The position numbers and the translations under genes were made by a program. Of a stretch of DNA of 5,429 nt, positions 1 through 4,197 are shown piece by piece (the stretch's first letter is position 1; each line of letters starts with the position of its first letter). The notes under the pieces are model-generated. The model searched no databases and had not been told where the DNA came from. It saw only the letters and a list, made by a program, of their open reading frames with translations. Source of the DNA: Alphaproteobacteria bacterium (GTDB lineage: Bacteria; Pseudomonadota; Alphaproteobacteria; Sphingomonadales; Sphingomonadaceae); the NCBI GenBank assembly GCA_028293005.1, contig JAQGLH010000010.1:1-5429 (forward strand), read 5' to 3'.

Positions 1-340
1 TTTCCTCGGCGAGGGCGACGACTTCGTCCTCGGTCATCACTTGCGTGCCGACGACATATTGGCCGCGAAATTCCTTGCCCTCGATAATCCGGTGGTAAAC
101 CGGACGGTGGGTCTTGCGCAGGAACTGCGCCGCCTCGCTCGCGAGGCCGGGGCTGATCGCCGGGACATGTTGCTTGGGGAGCGCGGCGCTCGCGAACGGA
201 CGAATCGTCGCGGTGCAGCCGGTTTCCTTGCGCCAGCGCGTGATCGTCTTCTCGCCGACGCCATATTTCTCGGCGAGCTGGCGGTTGGTCTTAACGGGTG
301 CGTGGTCCGCGAAATCGGGCGGACAAGTCAGGATAGCCAT
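1..340 (-). CDS. Helix-turn-helix protein, 5' part only (runs off left edge)
   Basis: Reading the minus strand from the ATG at 340 gives 113 codons open to the window edge, so the C-terminus is missing. The protein begins MAILTCPPDFADHAP, followed at about residues 17-41 by a homeodomain-like helix-turn-helix: a first helix around NRQLAEKYG, a turn at VGE, and a recognition helix around KTITRWRKETG. This pattern is typical of small DNA-binding proteins and of phage- or transposon-derived regulators. Residues 65-113 contain a Phe-Leu-Arg-Lys segment, an Arg-Gly-Gln-Tyr-Val-Val-Gly strand-like stretch and an acidic MTEDEVVALAEE end, which I do not recognise as a named family. The start fits the domain boundary, but its own Shine-Dalgarno is poor. 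A stop codon directly abuts it, so translation may be coupled to the short frame upstream. DNA binding is inferred from the motif; the target is unknown. It is transcribed divergently from the aldo/keto reductase gene. Confidence 0.75.
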   Translation of the reverse strand, partial: MAILTCPPDFADHAPVKTNRQLAEKYGVGEKTITRWRKETGCTATIRPFASAALPKQHVPAISPGLASEAAQFLRKTHRPVYHRIIEGKEFRGQYVVGTQVMTEDEVVALAEE

Positions 341-403
341 TTAACAATCTCGGTTGGTTGCCGCCCAGGAAGGGGATGCTGCTTGGGGGCTATCTGGTGC
401 CAT
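341..403 (-). CDS. Possible 20-residue leader ORF abutting the helix-turn-helix gene
   Basis: On the minus strand an ATG at 403 opens a 20-codon frame, MAPDSPQAASPSWAATNRDC, whose TAA (343-341) is immediately followed by the ATG of the helix-turn-helix gene (TAAATG). An AGAGGAG element (412-406) precedes it, with only 2 bases between AGGAG and ATG, shorter than the usual 5-9 but still able to pair in another register. A ribosome ending here would be placed to start the next gene, so the arrangement looks like translational coupling or a leader peptide. The peptide has no run of one amino acid of the kind used for attenuation and no recognisable family. It could be a chance frame, or part of a longer 5' end if the stop is a mutation or sequence error. 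Confidence 0.3.
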   Translation of the reverse strand: MAPDSPQAASPSWAATNRDC

Positions 404-410
404 CGCTCCT

Positions 411-430
411 CTGAATCAAGACTGATTTAG
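411..430. promoter_or_regulatory. Near-perfect palindrome upstream of the leader ORF, candidate operator or RNA hairpin
   Basis: CTGAATCA-AGAC-TGATTTAG has two 8-base arms, with 7 of 8 pairs Watson-Crick and the eighth a G:T, around a 4-base spacer. It ends against the AGAGGAG ribosome binding element of the minus-strand leader frame and overlaps it by two bases. As DNA it has the size of a site for a dimeric helix-turn-helix regulator; as RNA it would fold directly upstream of the ribosome binding site. One arm includes a GANTC site (413-417). Autoregulation by the adjacent helix-turn-helix protein is possible but is inference only. Confidence 0.35.
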
Positions 431-459
431 CCACCTAGGGAAATTCCGGGGTTGAATCG

Positions 460-489
460 GGGTGCTGCCCACTTTCGGCACAGCAGCCC
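460..489. repeat. Weak intergenic inverted repeat
   Basis: GGGTGCTG (460-467) can pair with CAGCAGCCC (481-489) if one G bulges, leaving a 13-base loop. No T-run follows on either strand, so it is not a convincing intrinsic terminator. It lies midway between the two divergent genes and may be chance in GC-rich DNA. Confidence 0.2.
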
Positions 490-512
490 GCTCGCATCGT
501 GGGTGGCGATCG

Positions 513-593
513 ATTGGCGGGTGGGCGACTCGTTTCTAATTGGCAACGGTCACGCCTGCTTGCGCACTTGCCAACGCGCGCCGCCCGGCCAAT
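513..593. promoter_or_regulatory. Cluster of ATTGGC half-sites in the leader of the aldo/keto reductase gene
   Basis: ATTGGC occurs at 513-518 and 539-544, and its reverse complement appears as GCCAAC at 570-575 (5 of 6) and GCCAAT at 588-593. The inner two form a perfect 7-bp inverted repeat, TTGGCAA (540-546) and TTGCCAA (568-574), with 21 bases between. Two half-sites in each orientation upstream of one gene suggest binding by a regulator as paired dimers. No specific regulator can be named from the sequence. Confidence 0.25.
514..540 (+). promoter_or_regulatory. Weak candidate promoter for the aldo/keto reductase gene
   Basis: TCTAAT (535-540) matches the -10 consensus at 5 of 6 positions. 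TTGGCG (514-519) matches the -35 consensus at 4 of 6, but the 15-base spacing is short. Transcription would start near 547, giving a leader of about 86 bases and putting the TTGGCAA/TTGCCAA inverted repeat across the start site. Alphaproteobacterial promoters often deviate from this consensus, so the call is tentative. Confidence 0.2.
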
Positions 594-621
594 GAATCGG
601 TGCTGACACTTGCCGCGCCAG

Positions 622-627
622 AAAGGA
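622..627 (+). promoter_or_regulatory. Ribosome binding site deciding the aldo/keto reductase start
   Basis: AAAGGA lies five bases before the ATG at 633. It favours this start over the in-frame TTG at 540, which would add 31 residues that do not resemble the family's N-terminus. Confidence 0.7.
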
Positions 628-632
628 CAGTC

Positions 633-1661
633 ATGGAATATCGCCGCCTCGGAGCTTCAGGACTACGCGTCCCCGTCCTTAGCCTCGGTACCGGCACGTT
701 CGGCGGGCGCGGCGATTTCTTCGCCAAATGGGGCGCCACCGACGCCGAAGGCGCGGCGCGGCTGATCGACGTCTGCCTCGATCATGGCCTGTCGATGTTC
801 GACAGCGCCGACATCTATTCGGGCGGACTCGCCGAGGAGATCCTCGGCCATGCCATCAAGGGCAAGCGCGACAGGTTGCTGATTTCGACCAAGGTGACCT
901 TCCCGACCGGGAGCGGGCCCAATGATTACGGTTCGTCCCGCCAGCATCTGATCGAGGCGGTCGAGGCCTCGCTTGCCCGCCTCGGCTGCGATCATATCGA
1001 CCTGCTCCAGCTCCACGGTCAGGATTACAACACGCCGGTCGAGGAGACGCTGGCGACGCTCGACCAGCTCGTCCGCGACGGCAAGGTGCGCTACGTCGGC
1101 GCCTCCAATTTCTCCGGCTGGCATCTGATGAAGTCGCTCGCCGCGTCCGACCGCCACGGCTACCCGCGCCATGTCGCGCACCAGGCTTATTATTCCCTGC
1201 TCAACCGCGACTACGAATGGGAGCTGATGCCGCTCGGGATCGACCAGGGAGTCGGCGCGGTGGTCTGGAGCCCGCTCGGCTGGGCGCGGCTGACCGGCCG
1301 GATCCGCCGCGACCGCCCACCGCAGCCCGGGAGCCGCGAGCATGATCTGCCGGGAACCGGACCGGCGTTCGACGAGCAACGGCTGTACGATATCGTCGAT
1401 GCGCTCGATGCGCTCGCCGCCGAGACCGGCAAGACGATCCCGCAGGTTGCACTCAACTGGCTGCTGCAGCGGCCGACCGTCGCCAACCTGGTGATCGGCG
1501 CGCGCACCGAGGAACAATTGCTCGAGAATATTGGCGCGGTCGGCTGGGCGCTGACTCCCGCGCAGATCGCGACCCTCGACGCCGCCAGCGACGTGCCGCC
1601 GCCTTATCCTTACTGGCACCAGCGCACCAACCCCGAGCTCAACGACCGCGGAGTGGCGTAG
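633..1661 (+). CDS. Aldo/keto reductase, 342 residues
   Basis: This is a complete cytoplasmic NAD(P)H-dependent oxidoreductase of the aldo/keto reductase superfamily, expected to reduce an aldehyde or ketone to an alcohol on a TIM barrel. The family start is clear (MEYRRLGASGLRVP with a GTGTFGG loop). The catalytic tetrad is intact: Asp57 and Tyr62 in FDSADIYSGG, Lys87 in STKVT, and His128 in LLQLHGQD. Cofactor-binding segments follow in the usual order: GASNFSGW (156-163), WSPLGWARLTGR (212-223), and VIGARTEEQLLENIG (287-301), in which Arg291, Gln295 and Asn299 are placed to hold the adenosine phosphate. The length is normal and there is no signal peptide. The overall pattern resembles the YajO/YghZ-type or potassium-channel-beta-like bacterial members, but substrate cannot be read from sequence. 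The ferritin-like gene follows 139 bases downstream on the same strand; a helix-turn-helix gene is divergent upstream. Confidence 0.93.
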   Translation: MEYRRLGASGLRVPVLSLGTGTFGGRGDFFAKWGATDAEGAARLIDVCLDHGLSMFDSADIYSGGLAEEILGHAIKGKRDRLLISTKVTFPTGSGPNDYGSSRQHLIEAVEASLARLGCDHIDLLQLHGQDYNTPVEETLATLDQLVRDGKVRYVGASNFSGWHLMKSLAASDRHGYPRHVAHQAYYSLLNRDYEWELMPLGIDQGVGAVVWSPLGWARLTGRIRRDRPPQPGSREHDLPGTGPAFDEQRLYDIVDALDALAAETGKTIPQVALNWLLQRPTVANLVIGARTEEQLLENIGAVGWALTPAQIATLDAASDVPPPYPYWHQRTNPELNDRGVA

Positions 1662-1710
1662 TCGCGGCTTGGTCCGGCCTGTCTGCAAAGAAAGGGGTTT
1701 TTGCGGCGAT

Positions 1711-1744
1711 CCCGCGCGGCAGGAACATGCCGGCACGGCGCGGG
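1711..1744. repeat. Nested GC-rich hairpin in the gap before the ferritin-like gene
   Basis: CCCGCGC (1711-1717) pairs perfectly with GCGCGGG (1738-1744). Inside it GGCA (1718-1721) can pair with TGCC (1728-1731) around a 6-base loop, leaving a 6-base bulge on the 3' side. No T-run follows on the plus strand, so it is not a standard intrinsic terminator. It could be a leader structure, an RNA stabiliser or processing element between the two genes, or chance. The rest of the 139-base gap shows only a weaker GCAAA/TTTGC pairing at 1685-1704. Confidence 0.35.
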
Positions 1745-1800
1745 TTGGTCGAACGTCCTCTTCCGGCGCTCGCCCTCCAGCACGAAAAGTCACATCCCGA

Positions 1801-3048
1801 ATGAACGAAATGGCATCCGCAGCGGAGCCCGAGGTGGTGACCGGCTCGCGCGAGCAGCTTCTCCACCTGCTCGCCGAAGCTTCCGAGATCGAGCACACCT
1901 TGATGTGCTCCTATCTCTACGCTGCGTTCAGCCTCAAATCGGCTGAGCAGGACGGGCTCACCGCCGCGCAGGCGGAGGCGGCGGCGCGGTGGCGCAGCAC
2001 GATCATCGGCGTCGCCATCGAGGAGATGGGGCATCTGCTGATGGTCGCGAACCTGACCGTCGCGGTCGGCGGCACGCCGCATTTCGCGCGGCCCAACTTT
2101 CCAGTGTCCCCGGGCTATTTCCCGTCGCACGTGGTCGTTCGGCTGACCGGCTTCTCGCCCGACACGCTCGATCATTTCATATTCCTCGAGCGGCCGCGCG
2201 GTATCGCCGGCTCCGACCACGAGGCGTTCGAGCAGGAGCATTACGAGCGCGAGCAGGCGCATGACGGGCTGATGCCGAGCGCCCAGGATTATCGCACGAT
2301 CGGCCATCTCTACGAGGCGGTCCGCACCAATCTGACTTACCTCACCGAACGGCTCGGCGAGGAGGCGCTGTTCATCGGCGGCGCGGCGGCGCAGCTCGGC
2401 CGCAATGTCGCCGATCTCGAAGGCGTCAATGCGATCAGCGGCCTCGACACCGCGCTTCGCGCGATCGGCATGATCGTCGAGCAGGGCGAGGGTTCGCCGA
2501 GCGACCGCGACGGCTCGCACTATCGGCGCTTCGTCGAGATCAAGGACGAATATGAGCGGCTCGCCGCGGCGGATCCGCGCTTCGCTCCGGCCTGGCCCGT
2601 CGCCGACAATCCGGTGCTGCGGCGCCCGCCCGAGCCGGGGGACAAGATCTTCATCGACGGGCGCGAGGCCGCAGCTTTGCTCGACTTCGCCTGCGCCGCC
2701 TACGGCCTGCTGCTGCGCCTGCTCGTGCAATGTTTCGGACGCGCGGGCGCGGACGCTCTCGATCAGCAAAAGCGGCTGTTCGGCGCGGCAATCGAGCTGA
2801 TGCACGTCCTCGCGGCGGCGAGCGATGCTTTGGCACGCGTGCCCGCTAGCCCGGACGCGCCGGGTGTCAACGCCGGAATGAGCTTCACGATGCTGCGCGG
2901 GGTCGAGCCGTTGCTCAAGTCGTCCGAGCAGATGCTGCTCGACGAGCAGATCGGCCAGCTCGCGCGGCAGGCGCGGCGGCTTCCGGCGCTCGGGGAGGAA
3001 ATCTCCGCGCGGCTGGACAAGCTGAGCGAGAGCTTCGGATTTCGTTGA
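1801..3048 (+). CDS. Stand-alone ferritin-like protein (iminophenyl-pyruvate dimer synthase domain type), 415 residues
   Basis: The N-terminal half matches the ferritin-like domain that in VioB and RebD couples two indole-3-pyruvate imine units on the way to violacein and rebeccamycin. Signatures in order: LLAEASEIEHTLMCSYLYA (23-41); IEEMGHLLMVANLTVAVGG (73-91) with the Glu-Glu-x-x-His metal-ligand pattern; the proline-rich FARPNFPVSPGYFP (95-108); IVEQGEG (225-231); and SHYRRFVEI (239-247). Likely metal ligands are among Glu31, Glu74/Glu75, His78, Glu230 and His240, plus an acidic residue in the helix around 172. Residues about 288-410 form a second helical region ending in a hydrophilic helix. 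VioB is about 1,000 residues, so this is the domain without its large partner. The ATG at 1801 was chosen because upstream codons (from a TTG at 1669) do not look coding; 1810 is an alternative, and neither has a clear Shine-Dalgarno. Substrate is unknown; most stand-alone members are uncharacterised. Confidence 0.85.
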   Translation: MNEMASAAEPEVVTGSREQLLHLLAEASEIEHTLMCSYLYAAFSLKSAEQDGLTAAQAEAAARWRSTIIGVAIEEMGHLLMVANLTVAVGGTPHFARPNFPVSPGYFPSHVVVRLTGFSPDTLDHFIFLERPRGIAGSDHEAFEQEHYEREQAHDGLMPSAQDYRTIGHLYEAVRTNLTYLTERLGEEALFIGGAAAQLGRNVADLEGVNAISGLDTALRAIGMIVEQGEGSPSDRDGSHYRRFVEIKDEYERLAAADPRFAPAWPVADNPVLRRPPEPGDKIFIDGREAAALLDFACAAYGLLLRLLVQCFGRAGADALDQQKRLFGAAIELMHVLAAASDALARVPASPDAPGVNAGMSFTMLRGVEPLLKSSEQMLLDEQIGQLARQARRLPALGEEISARLDKLSESFGFR

Positions 3049-3074
3049 TTACGGGCCGGTGCGGGCTCGAAGCT
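3031..3074. terminator. Inverted repeat spanning the ends of two convergent genes
   Basis: AGCTTCG (3031-3037) is a perfect inverted match to CGAAGCT (3068-3074), with 30 bases between. It covers the stop codons of both convergent genes, which are separated by only 24 bases. It could act as a shared bidirectional transcription end, but the loop is long and no T-tract follows on either strand, so the call is weak. No better terminator is visible in this junction. Confidence 0.25.
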
Positions 3075-3873
3075 AGGGAAGCGCGTCGCGGTCGACCAGC
3101 CGGGTGTAGAGATGCCAGGTGGCATAGCCGAGCCAGGGCAACACGAACGCCAGGCCGATGAAAGCCGGGATCGACCCGAGCACGAGCAGGGTCGCGACGA
3201 TCAAGCCCCAGCGGATCATCACCGCCATGTTGGCGCGGACCGCGCGAACCGAGGTGTCGACAGCTACTCGCGCGGAGACATTGCGATCGACCAGCATCGG
3301 CAGCGAGACCACGCTGAGCTTGAGCACGAGCACGGCGTAGAAGGCGCCGGCGAGATTGCCCAGCACGATCAAGGCCCAGCCCTGCGAGGTGAGGAACAGG
3401 CGCTGCAGGAAATCGCCGACCGACACCGGCGCCTCGCCGATCAGTAGCGCGTAGAGCACGGCGGCGGTGATCAGCCAGGCTGCGAAGATCGAAAGCAGAA
3501 GGCCCGAGACGACGCCGATCGATTCCCAGGCAGGGCGATTGCGAACGTCGAGGAAGTGCGACCAATCCGATTCGAGCCCGGCCTCGCGCCGCCGCGCCAG
3601 CTCGTAGAATCCGATCGCAACCAGCGGCCCGAGCAGGCCGATGCCTGCCGCGATCGGGAAGAACAATGGCAGCAGCGAACCGCCGAGCGAGACGATCGCC
3701 GCGACGATGCCGACGATCGGATAGATCATCGCGATCAGCAGCAGGTCGCCGCGTTTTTCCGAAAAATCGGAAAGCCCTTCGACGAGCACCTCGCGTAGGT
3801 CGCGATTGCTGATCTTCCTGACCGGGATTTTCGGGGCCGACTGGTCGAGGTCGGCGATACGGGTCGCGGCCAT
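3073..3873 (-). CDS. DUF2189 family integral membrane protein, 266 residues
   Basis: This is a multi-pass inner membrane protein of unknown function. A soluble, charged N-terminus (1-43, with ISNRDLREVLVEGLSDF at 21-37) is followed by hydrophobic segments near 44-62, 66-90, 119-146, 166-189 and 218-246, the last long enough for two passes. Conserved DUF2189 landmarks are present in order: LGPLVAIGFYELARRREAG (81-99), TSQGW (162-166), VVSLPMLVDR (188-197), the RWGL segment (221-224) and LPWLGYATWHLYTRLV (245-260). The start at 3873 is set by an AAGGAG seven bases upstream; an in-frame start at 3897 would precede the ribosome binding site and is rejected. No catalytic residues are recognisable, and role is unknown for the family. 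It converges on the ferritin-like gene with a 24-base gap, and lies downstream of, but probably separate from, the HerA-like gene. Confidence 0.88.
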   Translation of the reverse strand: MAATRIADLDQSAPKIPVRKISNRDLREVLVEGLSDFSEKRGDLLLIAMIYPIVGIVAAIVSLGGSLLPLFFPIAAGIGLLGPLVAIGFYELARRREAGLESDWSHFLDVRNRPAWESIGVVSGLLLSIFAAWLITAAVLYALLIGEAPVSVGDFLQRLFLTSQGWALIVLGNLAGAFYAVLVLKLSVVSLPMLVDRNVSARVAVDTSVRAVRANMAVMIRWGLIVATLLVLGSIPAFIGLAFVLPWLGYATWHLYTRLVDRDALP

Positions 3874-3880
3874 CCTCACT

Positions 3881-3886
3881 CTCCTT
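3881..3886 (-). promoter_or_regulatory. Strong ribosome binding site deciding the DUF2189 start
   Basis: On the minus strand AAGGAG is followed by seven bases and then the ATG at 3873. This is the best Shine-Dalgarno in the window and fixes the start. Confidence 0.8.
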
Positions 3887-3941
3887 GCTCCAAGCAATGA
3901 GCAGATGCCGGTCCACGACCGCAGCCGCGGGCCGCAGCTCG

Positions 3942-3947
3942 ATCATA
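3942..3947 (-). promoter_or_regulatory. Possible -10 box for the DUF2189 gene
   Basis: The minus strand reads TATGAT here, 5 of 6 to the -10 consensus, placing a start near 3935 and a leader of about 60 bases. No good -35 lies 16-18 bases upstream, so support is weak. Confidence 0.25.
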
Positions 3948-4043
3948 GACGAAAAGGATGTGCTCTTCGAGAGTTAATGGCGCCGACCTTCCGTCATGCG
4001 CGCAACGGCGTGAATCCAGCTGCTCTTATCCAAAATCTCACAG

Positions 4044-4103
4044 TGAGCTTGTCGAACCACGTTCCTCTCTCCCACAACGCAAGGCAGGACTTCGACGAGC
4101 TCA
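4044..4103. repeat. REP-like palindromic intergenic repeat
   Basis: TGAGCTTGTCGAA (4044-4056) and TTCGACGAGCTCA (4091-4103) are 13-base inverted arms with a single G:T-type mismatch and a 34-base loop. The arm resembles the TTCGACAAGCTCAG palindrome that I recall as abundant between genes in sphingomonads and some other GC-rich proteobacteria; this is memory, not a search. It lies about 95 bases beyond the stop codon of the HerA-like gene, so in that transcript it would fold as a stable 3' stem-loop that could limit read-through or protect the 3' end. The arms differ in flanking sequence, suggesting a degenerate two-copy unit. Confidence 0.6.
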
Positions 4104-4197
4104 GGCCGGACGCGCTTTCGGCGGTGTCCAGCTTACGCAATCGTCCGCTTTCCGCGGGAATGTCGGGGAGGGGTGGCCGATAGCGTGGTCGCTTACC

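Larger units (their letters stand above)
3874..4197. other. Gene-free stretch between the DUF2189 and HerA-like genes
   Basis: This 324-base stretch has no credible coding frame; a plus-strand frame of 404 codons that begins here at 3958 is mostly antisense to the HerA-like gene. It holds the DUF2189 ribosome binding site, a possible -10 box, and the REP-like inverted repeat. Between the repeat and the HerA-like stop codon (4104-4197) I see only a 4-bp hairpin near 4148-4160 and no T-rich terminator. Confidence 0.6.

Noticed and set aside
41..430. 129-codon plus-strand frame at the left edge
   Set aside because: It is antisense to the helix-turn-helix gene and has no family resemblance.
540..632. 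Extended N-terminus of the aldo/keto reductase from a TTG
   Set aside because: The 31 added residues do not fit the family, and AAAGGA sits before the ATG at 633.
1685..1704. GCAAA/TTTGC hairpin with a T-run as a terminator of the aldo/keto reductase gene
   Set aside because: The T-run is part of the stem rather than after it, and the stem is AT-rich and bulged.
1669..1800. Extended N-terminus of the ferritin-like protein from a TTG
   Set aside because: The 44 extra residues are low-complexity and unlike a domain, and the segment contains the GC hairpin.
663..1898. 411-codon minus-strand frame
   Set aside because: It is antisense to the aldo/keto reductase, which has an intact catalytic tetrad. 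The translation is Arg/Ala-rich without domains, as expected from high GC at third positions.
1639..2805. 388-codon minus-strand frame
   Set aside because: It lies opposite the ferritin-like gene, whose motifs are clear. The antisense product has no recognisable domain.
2915..3946. 343-codon minus-strand frame overlapping DUF2189
   Set aside because: It is a different frame of the same strand as the DUF2189 gene, with an Arg/Pro/Ala-rich product and no membrane segments or motifs.
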